Below, piece after piece: positions 8,265 through 15,956 of a DNA stretch of 24,400 bases. The translations under genes and the position numbers were made by a program. This stretch comes from JABCPE02 sp963519075 (GTDB taxonomy: Bacteria > Bacteroidota > Bacteroidia > Flavobacteriales > Weeksellaceae), in NCBI GenBank assembly GCA_963519075.1, contig CAUQMH010000014.1, positions 1 through 24,400 on the forward strand, given 5' to 3'. Each line of letters begins with the position of its first letter. Positions within the stretch are counted from its first letter, which is position 1. The notes below the pieces were generated by a model. That model worked only from the letters and a program-made list of their open reading frames with translations. It ran no database searches and was not told the origin of the DNA.

Positions 8265-8370
8265 TGTTATCAAGAAAGGTGGAGAGATTAGACTCTGTGA
8301 AACCTTAGCAACCCTCCAAATACTCACGGAGAAGGTGCTAAATTCTACTCGCTGAATGAGGGAGATAACG
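8265..8370 (+). ncRNA. SAM-I (S-box) riboswitch
   Basis: All core elements are visible. P1 pairs GTTATC (8266-8271) with GATAAC (8364-8369). The AAGAAAGGTGGAGAG segment forms P2, with AGAG (8283-8286) and CTCT (8292-8295), followed by the kink-turn GTGAAACC. P3 pairs TTAGCA (8305-8310) with TGCTAA (8336-8341), and inside it CTCC (8314-8317) pairs with GGAG (8328-8331). P4 pairs CTC (8348-8350) with GAG (8358-8360). The conserved AGCAACC and GGTGCTAAATTC match the S-box consensus. It precedes metX, the first enzyme of the methionine branch, so high S-adenosylmethionine should lower expression. The output mechanism is uncertain because no strong U-tract terminator follows. Confidence 0.93.
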
Positions 8371-8425
8371 AACACTACATTTTTCAATAAAGTAGCATTT
8401 TCAAGGATAAAAAATAAAAATAAAA

Positions 8426-9373
8426 ATGGAAGGTTTGCTGCTTAATCAACTTAAAATAGATAAATTCATTACTCAAAATGGGGTACAGTATACTGACTTC
8501 CCGCTGAGCTATCAGGTCTTTGGGCAAAAACTGCATACAGCGCCTGTGATTTTGGTCAATCACGCCCTTACAGGAAATTCTAATGTGGCTGGCGAAAAGG
8601 GCTGGTGGAAAACTCTCGTGGGGTATGGGAGTGTGATAGATTTACAAAAATATACTGTTGTTTGCTTTAATGTGGCAGGGAATGGCTATGATGGTTTTTT
8701 CGTTGACAATTATAAAAACTTTACCGCAAAAGACATGGCAAGGCTTTTCGTTTTGGGGCTGGAAAGTCTTAAAATAGAGGAGCTTTATGCTTTGGTGGGA
8801 GGTTCTGTCGGTGGGTCTATCGATTGGGAAATGCTCTGTGAAGCACCTCATTTGGCTAAAAAATTCATTCCTGTGGCTACGGATTATAAGACGACAGATT
8901 GGCTGCATTCACAGTGTCTGGTGCAGGAATTTTTGCTCGAAAGCGAAGACAGACCACTCGAAAAAGCCCGTATTCATGCGATGCTCAACTATCGTACGCC
9001 AGAGTCTCTTAACCAGAGATTCAGGAGGGAGCAGGACGAACAGAAGAATATTCTAAAATCTCACGACTGGCTCAATTATCATGGAACGGCCTTGGATAAT
9101 AGGTTTGATATAAAAGCGTATCGGCTTATGAATCAGCTCCTTAAAACCATTGATGCCAAGGAAGAAGATTTGCTTAAAATCAATTCAGAAATACATCTCA
9201 TAGGAGTGGATTCGGATTTACATTATCCTGCTTTTGAGATTAAAAATTCTTATGATTTTCTGAAAAATAATGGTAAAAATGTGTATCATCACGAGATAAA
9301 ATCCATCCATGGGCATGATGCTTTTTTGATGGAATATGAACAGCTAAACGAAATTTTAGGTAAAATTATTTAA
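8426..9373 (+). CDS. metX: Homoserine O-acyltransferase (MetX-like, alpha/beta hydrolase fold)
   Basis: The protein activates homoserine by O-acylation (acetyl-CoA expected), the first committed step to methionine. At 315 residues it is shorter than classical MetX (about 350-380) but carries the full set. The oxyanion region is HALTGNS (46-52), the nucleophile elbow is GGSVGG with Ser127, the acid is Asp264 in GVDSDLHYP, and the base is His297 in HGHDAF. The YRTPESLNQRFRRE segment (189-201) corresponds to the substrate-binding region. It follows the SAM-I riboswitch by 55 bases, and the next gene begins 18 bases downstream. Whether acetyl or succinyl is transferred cannot be read reliably from the sequence; acetyl is the family default. 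Confidence 0.92.
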   Translation: MEGLLLNQLKIDKFITQNGVQYTDFPLSYQVFGQKLHTAPVILVNHALTGNSNVAGEKGWWKTLVGYGSVIDLQKYTVVCFNVAGNGYDGFFVDNYKNFTAKDMARLFVLGLESLKIEELYALVGGSVGGSIDWEMLCEAPHLAKKFIPVATDYKTTDWLHSQCLVQEFLLESEDRPLEKARIHAMLNYRTPESLNQRFRREQDEQKNILKSHDWLNYHGTALDNRFDIKAYRLMNQLLKTIDAKEEDLLKINSEIHLIGVDSDLHYPAFEIKNSYDFLKNNGKNVYHHEIKSIHGHDAFLMEYEQLNEILGKII

Positions 9374-9391
9374 AAATCAACACGATATAAT

Positions 9392-10921
9392 ATGGAAGAA
9401 AATAATGTAATCACGATTTACAAAAATAAAGTGATAGTTAATTTCGAAGGGAGAGATTTTTTGGGGCAGATAGGGATAGATTCTCGTATTTTTAATGCTT
9501 TGCAGAATGCGGGAGTCAGCGTAGGGGTGATTTCTCAGCAGGCGATAGAAAACGGAATTTCTGTTTTGGTGGATGAGCATCAGGCAGAAACAGCGGTGGA
9601 AAGCCTTAGAAAAGAATTTGAAAAGGAACTGAAAAGCGGAATCGTTAGTCAGATTTATAGTATTGATAATCTGGCTGTTATAGGTCTGGTAACAGATAAT
9701 TTCCAAAAAATTCTTTCGGAATTACAAAAAAATAAAATATTCCCTCTGCTTCTCAATCAGGTAGCGTCAGCAGGAAGAGTTAATTTGGTAGTTTCTGATA
9801 ATCAGGTAGATAAGGTTAAAAACATCGTAGAAACTGAGATTTTCGGGAAGGTGAAAACTGTGCATTTGGTGCTGGTAGGGCATGGAAATGTGGGCAGTAC
9901 GCTGATAGAGCAGATTTTGGATTCTTCATATGATATTCAGAATAGAAAGCGTATCAATCTGAAAATCATCGCGATAGCAAATTCTAAAAATATAGTGTTC
10001 AATAAAGGTGGTTTTGGTAGCGACTGGCGGCAAAAAGTGCTTTTTGGCAGCTCGGAAAACACTTTGCAGGATTTGTTTCAGTTTGTAAAAGAAAATCAGT
10101 TTGAAAACTTGGTTTTAGTGGATAATACGGCGAGTAAAGATTTTGTAAAGAATTATCCGACTTTTGTGGAAAATGGTTTTGACATCGTTTCTTCCAATAA
10201 GATTTTCAATACTTTACCAATACAAGAGTACAGAAATCTGCGAAAAACCTTGGATAAAAATAAGAAAAGATACCTCTATGAAACCAATGTGGGAGCAGGG
10301 CTGCCGCTGATAGATACTATTAAGCTACTGCACCTTTCGGGAGAAAATATCACAAGAATAAAAGGGGTTTTTTCGGGGTCGCTCAGCTATATTTTTAATA
10401 ATTTTTCGGTGCGCGATGAGAAATTCTCTACCATTGTCAAAGAAGCGATTGACAAAGGATTTACGGAGCCAGACCCTCGTGAGGATTTGAGCGGAAATGA
10501 TGTGGCTAGAAAACTGCTTATTTTGGCGAGAGAATTAGATTTAATCAATGAATTTAGCGATATCAATATCCAAAACCTTATCCCAGAGAATTTGGGAGAA
10601 ATAGACAAAGATGAGTTTATTTCTAGATTAGAAGAGTTGGATGCTGAATATCAGTCTGTTAAAGAAAATCAAGAGCCAAATCATGTGCTTCGCTATGTGG
10701 GGGATTTACATGGAGATTTGAGCCAAGACAAAGGGATTTTGGATGTGAAACTGGTGTCTGTTCCTGCAAGTTCGGCGCTTGGGCAACTGAAAGGCTCAGA
10801 TTCTATTTTTGAAATTTATACCGAGAGTTACGGAGAAAACCCAATAGTTATCATGGGAGCAGGGGCAGGTGCGAAAGTGACTGCAAGAGGAGTTTTCGGT
10901 GATATATTGCGACTTTGTTAA
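9392..10921 (+). CDS. Homoserine dehydrogenase with two N-terminal ACT domains (no aspartokinase domain)
   Basis: This 509-residue protein reduces aspartate semialdehyde to homoserine. Residues about 10-150 form two ACT-like repeats closely resembling the regulatory part of aspartokinase (RIFNALQNAGVSVGVISQ; then LAVIGLVTDNFQKILSEL). Homoserine dehydrogenase begins at about 157 with the nucleotide-binding GHGNVG (163-168), followed by YETNVGAGLP (296-305), the catalytic-domain signature GFTEPDPREDLSGNDVARKL (356-375) and the C-terminal VIMGAGAGAKVTARGVFGDI. It thus looks like ThrA with its kinase domain removed. The ATG is 18 bases after metX, so it is under the same riboswitch. The ACT domains suggest allosteric control by an amino acid, whose identity is not determinable here. 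Confidence 0.92.
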   Translation: MEENNVITIYKNKVIVNFEGRDFLGQIGIDSRIFNALQNAGVSVGVISQQAIENGISVLVDEHQAETAVESLRKEFEKELKSGIVSQIYSIDNLAVIGLVTDNFQKILSELQKNKIFPLLLNQVASAGRVNLVVSDNQVDKVKNIVETEIFGKVKTVHLVLVGHGNVGSTLIEQILDSSYDIQNRKRINLKIIAIANSKNIVFNKGGFGSDWRQKVLFGSSENTLQDLFQFVKENQFENLVLVDNTASKDFVKNYPTFVENGFDIVSSNKIFNTLPIQEYRNLRKTLDKNKKRYLYETNVGAGLPLIDTIKLLHLSGENITRIKGVFSGSLSYIFNNFSVRDEKFSTIVKEAIDKGFTEPDPREDLSGNDVARKLLILARELDLINEFSDINIQNLIPENLGEIDKDEFISRLEELDAEYQSVKENQEPNHVLRYVGDLHGDLSQDKGILDVKLVSVPASSALGQLKGSDSIFEIYTESYGENPIVIMGAGAGAKVTARGVFGDILRLC

Positions 10922-10924
10922 TAT

Positions 10925-11335
10925 TTATCGGTATTTGTATAAATTAAAAGCAGCAGTGAAAGTAAAGCCTCTGAAATTGGAATTCCTTGAAAAAGGTATG
11001 GAATAGCCTATGTGTGTTTGGATTAAATTAAAAAGAGAAAATCCTAATCTAGGCTGTATGGACTGGGTATTTAGCGAAATTCCAGCTCCTCCTATTATGA
11101 AATACATTTCTGCACCTATTTCTGGTATTACTTTTAGTTTTGAATTTTCAGTGCCGAAATGGGTTCCTGCATAGAGGGTGCCTCCTCCATAATAAGCCTT
11201 TGTGCTATAGGAAATTCCTCCAAATACAAAATTATGAGACTTATTGGTATGAGTGTAGGCAAATCTACCGCCCAATTCTTCCTGAGCAAAAACGAACATA
11301 GGAAGCAAAAACAAAAGCAAAAGAAATTTTTTCAT
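10925..11335 (-). CDS. Secreted or outer-membrane beta-barrel-like hypothetical protein
   Basis: The 136-residue protein has a clear signal peptide (MKKFLLLLFLLPMFVFA, cleavage before QEE). A glycine- and aromatic-rich sequence of alternating hydrophobic residues follows, such as RFAYTHTNKSHNFVFGGISY and GGAGISLNTQSIQPRLGFSLF, ending in NLYKYR. This fits a small outer-membrane beta-barrel-like protein. I do not recognise the family. It is convergent with the homoserine dehydrogenase gene, with only 3 bases between stop codons. It is the only reverse-strand gene within the methionine locus. Transcription from the met promoter would run antisense through it, since no terminator separates them. 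Confidence 0.75.
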   Translation of the reverse strand: MKKFLLLLFLLPMFVFAQEELGGRFAYTHTNKSHNFVFGGISYSTKAYYGGGTLYAGTHFGTENSKLKVIPEIGAEMYFIIGGAGISLNTQSIQPRLGFSLFNLIQTHIGYSIPFSRNSNFRGFTFTAAFNLYKYR

Positions 11336-11382
11336 TAGTAATAAATTATCATTACGAATGTACGAAAATAAATTAAAAGCAG

Positions 11383-11390
11383 TAAATTTG
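11383..11390 (+). promoter_or_regulatory. Bacteroidota -7 element for the SMI1/KNR4 gene
   Basis: TAAATTTG is an exact match to TAnnTTTG, 34 bases before the ATG at 11425. No TTG is present at the expected -33 distance. A near-match on the other strand (TACATTCG, 11362-11355) could serve the divergent secreted-protein gene. Confidence 0.5.
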
Positions 11391-11424
11391 GCTAAAGAAA
11401 AATAGGATTTAAAAAACTTAAAAA

Positions 11425-12042
11425 ATGAAAGAAATTCTTGAAAGAATAGAAAAGCAAATCAATATTTTGCAAGAAAAATATAAGGATGATTTTTTTGAAT
11501 ATCAATTAAATGATGGAGCGACTGATGAGGATTTTGAAAGATTAGAAGAAGTTTTAGGATACGCTCTACCAGAGGATTTTAAGGAAATCTACCGCATTCA
11601 TAATGGAGAAAAAGAAGGCTATTGTCTAATGGGAGAAGAGTGGCTCTCTATCGATAGAATTATAGATGAATATAAAATCTGGAAAGAATTATATGATGAT
11701 GATGATTTTTCAGAAGATGGTAAAGACTATGGCTGCAGCCCAGAAGAAGGGATAAAACCTGATTTTTGGTGGAATCCTAAATGGATTTCTTTGACAGCCG
11801 ATGGAGGAGGTAACAGTAAAATGATAGACCTAGACCCATCAAAAGAAGGAAAAAGAGGACAAATAATCCAAATGTGGCATGATAATTCAGATCGCAGTAT
11901 AGAGGCAGAATCTCTGAAAGATTTTTTTGAGAAATATGCACAAGATTTAGAAAAAGGACTCTATGTGATACATCCAGATTATGGAATTATCCTAAAAGAA
12001 GATTTGGATGAAGATGAGCTGGCAGAGCTGGAGGGAAAGTAG
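11425..12042 (+). CDS. SMI1/KNR4 (SUKH) family protein
   Basis: The 205-residue protein carries a recognisable SUKH domain. The opening helix LERIEKQINILQEKY precedes the signature LPEDFKEIYRIHNG (48-61), then W73 in GEEWLSIDRI, and the WWNPKWISLTADGGGNSKMI segment (115-134), ending with GQIIQMWHD (145-153). In bacteria SUKH proteins are often immunity proteins for polymorphic or contact-dependent toxins, but many are orphans. Here no toxin gene is adjacent; the next gene, 22 bases downstream, encodes a HhH-GPD/OGG-like protein and is probably co-transcribed. The protein is very acidic at its C-terminus (EDLDEDELAELEG). Coding sequence is more AT-rich than the flanking met genes by eye, which fits acquisition by transfer. 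Confidence 0.88.
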   Translation: MKEILERIEKQINILQEKYKDDFFEYQLNDGATDEDFERLEEVLGYALPEDFKEIYRIHNGEKEGYCLMGEEWLSIDRIIDEYKIWKELYDDDDFSEDGKDYGCSPEEGIKPDFWWNPKWISLTADGGGNSKMIDLDPSKEGKRGQIIQMWHDNSDRSIEAESLKDFFEKYAQDLEKGLYVIHPDYGIILKEDLDEDELAELEGK

Positions 12043-12064
12043 AATTTAATAAATACTTATTTAA

Positions 12065-12757
12065 ATGAACGCGGAGGAAAGGAAAAAACAAGAAGATGAC
12101 TTTTTAGAAGAGAATAGTGTTAGTATTTCTAATTATAAAGATTTTATTCGCAGTTTCCCATATAAAAAACAATCATTTCTTATAGAAAGAAAAAATTGGG
12201 GTGAAATTATACCTAATCATTATCATTTAGGAAAAATTTTTTCTACTTATGGGAATCGTGAAATGGTAAGATTAAATAGAGAAATGCTTTTTGAAGATGC
12301 TGAATCAACAGAAGAGTTTATTTTTAAAGTGCTGTTATGGGGATATCCAACCAGAGGAAGAGGTAATAATATAGAGAAGTTGTTGGAAAAAGAGAATTTG
12401 GAAGAATTAAAAATAATTTTAGAAAAATATAAAAATAATAATGTTTCAACAGAAGAATTGGTCGAAGATGTTTCAAAAATAAAAGGATTAGGGATATCTA
12501 CAGTGTCTAAATTTTTATATTTTCTGAATGCTAAAATAGACAGCTTTAAAGCACTAATTTTAGATGACCAAATTCTGAATGTAATTAATAGAAAAAGAAT
12601 ATCAGAATTAAATCAGTTATCTTCATTAAAGAGAGAGCAGGCTCTTAAAAAATATTCTAAGTATTTAGAGAAAATGAGTGAACTTTCAAAGGAGCTGGAA
12701 TGTGAACCAGATCAGATTGAAATTTTCTTATTTTCGTTTGGAAAGAATGTATCATAA
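12065..12757 (+). CDS. HhH-GPD / 8-oxoguanine glycosylase (OGG)-fold protein
   Basis: The 230-residue protein shows a helix-hairpin-helix KIKGLGISTVSKFLYFLN (138-155), then ILDDQIL (165-171), where an Asp follows the hairpin at the position expected for the catalytic acid of HhH-GPD glycosylases. The WGYPTRGRG motif (92-100) is, to my recollection, shared by the compact bacterial OGG-fold family. OGG1-type enzymes also use a Lys in the hairpin; here Lys149 follows the GLGIST loop and is a candidate, though alignment would be needed. It may remove damaged or modified bases, or simply bind DNA. It is strongly AT-rich, is downstream of the SUKH gene and ends 16 bases before metZ, so it splits the met gene order. 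Function is inferred, not shown. Confidence 0.7.
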   Translation: MNAEERKKQEDDFLEENSVSISNYKDFIRSFPYKKQSFLIERKNWGEIIPNHYHLGKIFSTYGNREMVRLNREMLFEDAESTEEFIFKVLLWGYPTRGRGNNIEKLLEKENLEELKIILEKYKNNNVSTEELVEDVSKIKGLGISTVSKFLYFLNAKIDSFKALILDDQILNVINRKRISELNQLSSLKREQALKKYSKYLEKMSELSKELECEPDQIEIFLFSFGKNVS

Positions 12758-12773
12758 AAAACAATAAAAAAAC

Positions 12774-13943
12774 ATGGAAAACAATAAACAAAATTTCGAA
12801 ACACTTGCTATTCGTACACAGACAGAAAGAACTCAGTATGATGAGCATTCGGTGCCGCTATACCTTACATCAAGTTTTATTTTTGAGGATGCAGAGGATA
12901 TGCGGGCGAGTTTCGCGGAGGAAAAACCAAAGAACCTTTATAGTAGATTTACCAATCCAAATGTAACCGAATTTGTCGATAAAATCGCTCAAATGGAAGG
13001 CGCAGAAACGGGCTATGCTTTCGCTACGGGAATGGCAGCGATATATAGCACGCTGGCATCTCTGCTTTCAGCGGGCGACCACATACTCAGCTGTCGTTCG
13101 GTGTTTGGTTCTACACACACACTTTTTATGAAATACTTTCCGAAGTGGAATATCAATACCACTTATTTCGAAGCACATGAGGAAGATATAGAAAAATATA
13201 TCCGCCCAGAGACCAAGATTCTTTATCTGGAAACTCCTACCAATCCTGCGATAGAGGTTTTGGATTTGGAGAAAATGGGAAAAATTGCCAAGAAACATAA
13301 TTTGCTTTTCGTGGTGGATAACTGTTTTGCTACGCCATACATGCAGCAGCCTATAATATATGGTGCTGATATTGTGGTGCATTCGGCTACAAAACTTATC
13401 GACGGACAAGGGAGAGTCCTCGGCGGTGTCGCTGTGGGTAGAGCAGATTTAATTCGTGAAATTTATCTTTTTGCGAGAAATACAGGGCCGGCAATGTCGC
13501 CATTTAACGCTTGGGTTTTATCTAAATCATTGGAAACATTGGCTCTAAGAGTAGAGAAACACTGCGAAAATGCGCTGAAAGTAGCAGAATTTTTAGAACA
13601 ACATCCTAATGTAGAATTTGTGAAATATCCGTTTTTGAAATCACACCCAAACCATGAAGTTGCCAAAAAACAAATGAAATTGGGCGGAAGTATCGTGGCA
13701 TTCCAAGTGAAAGGCGGTGTAGAAGGTGGAAGAAATTTCTTAAATAAAATCAAAATGTGTTCATTATCAGCCAATCTGGGAGATACTAGAACCATAGTAA
13801 CCCACCCAGCTTCTACTACGCATTCTAAACTGAGCGAGGAAGAAAGAAACGAAGTGGGCATCACCGCAGGGCTGGTTCGTTGCTCGGTAGGGCTGGAAAA
13901 TGCAGAAGATATTATTGCGGATTTGAAACAAGCATTGGACTAA
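12774..13943 (+). CDS. metZ: O-acylhomoserine sulfhydrylase, PLP-dependent (MetZ/MetB family)
   Basis: This Cys/Met-metabolism PLP enzyme of 389 residues carries the Schiff-base lysine in HSATKLIDGQGRVLGG (203-218, Lys207). Also visible are YSRFTNPN (56-63), TGMAAIYSTL (85-94), the DNCFATPY segment and the C-terminal HPASTTHSKLS. The IDGQGRVLGG continuation is characteristic of MetZ-type O-succinylhomoserine/O-acetylhomoserine sulfhydrylases, so it most likely makes homocysteine directly from sulfide; cystathionine gamma-synthase activity is the alternative. Together with metX it gives the two steps from homoserine to homocysteine. It starts 16 bases after the OGG-fold gene, so it is probably now transcribed from the promoter before the SUKH gene, not directly from the riboswitch transcript. 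Confidence 0.88.
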   Translation: MENNKQNFETLAIRTQTERTQYDEHSVPLYLTSSFIFEDAEDMRASFAEEKPKNLYSRFTNPNVTEFVDKIAQMEGAETGYAFATGMAAIYSTLASLLSAGDHILSCRSVFGSTHTLFMKYFPKWNINTTYFEAHEEDIEKYIRPETKILYLETPTNPAIEVLDLEKMGKIAKKHNLLFVVDNCFATPYMQQPIIYGADIVVHSATKLIDGQGRVLGGVAVGRADLIREIYLFARNTGPAMSPFNAWVLSKSLETLALRVEKHCENALKVAEFLEQHPNVEFVKYPFLKSHPNHEVAKKQMKLGGSIVAFQVKGGVEGGRNFLNKIKMCSLSANLGDTRTIVTHPASTTHSKLSEEERNEVGITAGLVRCSVGLENAEDIIADLKQALD

Positions 13944-13978
13944 ATTAGTTTATAAAATAACATTAAAAATTTAACAAG

Positions 13979-14845
13979 ATGAAAAAAGTTTTTTTACTCC
14001 TTTCAGTAGGGATATGTTTTGTGGCAAATGCTCAGTTTGCGGGGAATGCAGCGTATAAGCGCGACCGCTACAGCAGAGATGATTTCTCGGAGAAAAAAAA
14101 TGTAGTGGCAACCGATTCCACTGTGGTCTTCTACACCGATGTGCTGCTCAACCAAAGGGCAGACTATTACAAACTCACCCTTGGCGTAAGGCAGGAAGGG
14201 AAAACCCCAGCCGATGCACTGAAGAAGATGAATGAGAGAATCAATGGCTTTACTAAGGCTATTCGCCCTCTTGCCAGCGCAGAAAATGTCTTTGTGGATT
14301 TCATTACCCAGAATCGTATCCTTGGCTTTGATATCGATAAGCAAAAGGAGACCGCAAAGCAGAAAATTACGGGCTATGAGATTAAGAAAAATGTCATCAT
14401 CAGCCTTAAAAACTATTCAGACATTGAGCAATTGATTTTGCAGGCTGCCGAGCATCAGATTTATGATGTGATAAAGGTAGATTATATTAACACCGATATT
14501 GCTAAAATCCGAAGGCAGCTCCTGAGCGAGGCTTATCAAATTTCGGAAGAGAAGAAGAAAGATTATTTCTCACACTTTAAGAAAGAGATTCTGGGTAATC
14601 CCGTAGCGGAGAGCGATTTTCATTATCTATTCCCAAGCAGCAGATACGAGAAATACACCGTCTCCGAGAGCTCAAAGGTAGATGTCCCATCAAGATATAC
14701 AGAGGAATATCTTAGAAAAGAAGATACCTATTATTACGAGGGGGTAGATTATTCGGGCTTTGATAAAGTCATTAATCCAACCAACCCAGAAGTGGGCATT
14801 CAGTATATTTTAAGGTTAAGGGTAAAGTATAGAATCAAGAAATAA
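13979..14845 (+). CDS. Secreted SIMPL/DUF541-like protein
   Basis: The 288-residue protein begins with a signal peptide (MKKVFLLLSVGICFVANA, then QFAG). It continues with YYKLTLGVRQEGKTPADALKKMNERINGFTKAI, a pattern of the SIMPL (DUF541) fold: a beta strand followed by a helix of repeated 'A..K...N..I..F'. A long helical region with LRRQLLSEAYQISEEKK-like composition and a C-terminal strand (YILRLRVKYRIKK) also fit. These periplasmic proteins have no well-established biochemical role. It lies 35 bases after metZ and 24 bases before metH1 with no terminator on either side, so it is co-transcribed with methionine genes; a role in the pathway is not implied. Family assignment is moderate. Confidence 0.65.
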   Translation: MKKVFLLLSVGICFVANAQFAGNAAYKRDRYSRDDFSEKKNVVATDSTVVFYTDVLLNQRADYYKLTLGVRQEGKTPADALKKMNERINGFTKAIRPLASAENVFVDFITQNRILGFDIDKQKETAKQKITGYEIKKNVIISLKNYSDIEQLILQAAEHQIYDVIKVDYINTDIAKIRRQLLSEAYQISEEKKKDYFSHFKKEILGNPVAESDFHYLFPSSRYEKYTVSESSKVDVPSRYTEEYLRKEDTYYYEGVDYSGFDKVINPTNPEVGIQYILRLRVKYRIKK

Positions 14846-14869
14846 ACCTCAGCCAAAAGACGATATAAA

Positions 14870-15871
14870 ATGAAGAATACACAAGCATTATACAAGGCGC
14901 TTTCCGAGCGAATCCTCATTCTCGATGGAGCCATGGGAACCATGATTCAGAAGTATAATATTACCGAAGAAGACTATCGCGGAGAGCAGTTTCGTGATTG
15001 GGCATATCTTGTGAAAGGGAATAATGATATGCTCTCCATCACCAAACCTAGTGTGATAGATGAAATCCACAGACAATATCTGGAGGCTGGGGCGGACATT
15101 ATAGAAACCAATACTTTTTCCAGCACGACCATTGCGATGGCGGACTACCATATGGAGGATTTTGTTTATCAGCTCAACTATGAATCTGCAAAACTTGCCC
15201 GAAAAGCCTGTGATGATTATACCGCTAAAACTCCAGACAAACCGAGATTTGTGGCAGGGGCTATCGGGCCGACCAATAAAACAGCCAGTCTCAGCCCAGA
15301 TGTGAATGACCCAGGCTACAGAGCTATTACCTTTGATGAACTGAGAAAAGCTTATAAACAACAAGCGGAGGCATTATTAGATGGCGGTGCTGATATTCTC
15401 TTGGTGGAAACTATTTTTGACACGCTCAATGCAAAGGCGGCTCTTTTCGCGATTGATGAAATTCAGGAGGAGAGAGGAATCCGTATTCCTACGATGGTTT
15501 CAGGGACTATTACTGATGCCTCTGGGCGTACCCTAAGTGGACAGACTGCGGAGGCTTTCCTTATTTCGGTTTCTCATTTGGATTTGCTGAGTATTGGGTT
15601 TAATTGTGCTTTGGGTGCGAAACAGCTTGTTCCATATTTAGAGGCTGTCGCTCCACAAACTCACTTTAGGATTTCTGCACACCCGAATGCTGGGCTTCCT
15701 AATGCCTTTGGGCAGTATGATGAAACTCCTGAGCAGACCGCAGAACAGATAAAAGAATATCTGGATAAAGGATTGATAAACATTATTGGTGGCTGCTGTG
15801 GTACTACGCCAGAGCATATAAAGGCTCTTTCAGACCTTGCAAAAGACTATAAACCAAGAAAAAATACTTAA
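14870..15871 (+). CDS. Methionine synthase, homocysteine-binding domain (split MetH, N-terminal part)
   Basis: The 333-residue protein corresponds to the first domain of E. coli-type MetH, the zinc homocysteine S-methyltransferase barrel. It opens with ILDGAMGTMIQ (17-27) and has the zinc ligands Cys246 (GFNCALG) and Cys309-Cys310 (GGCCGTTPEH). It stops right after this domain, where a full-length MetH would continue with the folate-binding barrel. The rest of the enzyme is encoded separately at 17202-19874, so the two polypeptides must assemble to form a cobalamin-dependent methionine synthase. Such splitting is common in Flavobacteriia. Here the halves are separated by an unrelated ompA gene. 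Confidence 0.92.
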   Translation: MKNTQALYKALSERILILDGAMGTMIQKYNITEEDYRGEQFRDWAYLVKGNNDMLSITKPSVIDEIHRQYLEAGADIIETNTFSSTTIAMADYHMEDFVYQLNYESAKLARKACDDYTAKTPDKPRFVAGAIGPTNKTASLSPDVNDPGYRAITFDELRKAYKQQAEALLDGGADILLVETIFDTLNAKAALFAIDEIQEERGIRIPTMVSGTITDASGRTLSGQTAEAFLISVSHLDLLSIGFNCALGAKQLVPYLEAVAPQTHFRISAHPNAGLPNAFGQYDETPEQTAEQIKEYLDKGLINIIGGCCGTTPEHIKALSDLAKDYKPRKNT

Positions 15872-15919
15872 AAAGTGTTAAAAAATCATAAAATAAATAT
15901 GCTCTTTCGAAATAAAATG

Positions 15920-15927
15920 TATATTTG
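15920..15927 (+). promoter_or_regulatory. Bacteroidota -7 element for ompA
   Basis: TATATTTG matches TAnnTTTG exactly, 31 bases before the ompA ATG at 15957. No TTG is found at -33. The element lies in an 85-base gap in which no terminator for the upstream met genes is visible. Confidence 0.6.
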
Positions 15928-15956
15928 CACCATTAATTCATAAAATTAGTTTAGAA

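Noticed and set aside
8370..8425. Rho-independent terminator after the SAM-I aptamer
   Set aside because: The only hairpin (8375-8395) is weak, has a bulge and lacks a U-tract, so I did not list it as a terminator.
13463..13864. Minus-strand open frame of 133 codons
   Set aside because: It is antisense to metZ across its conserved C-terminal half and shows no family features.
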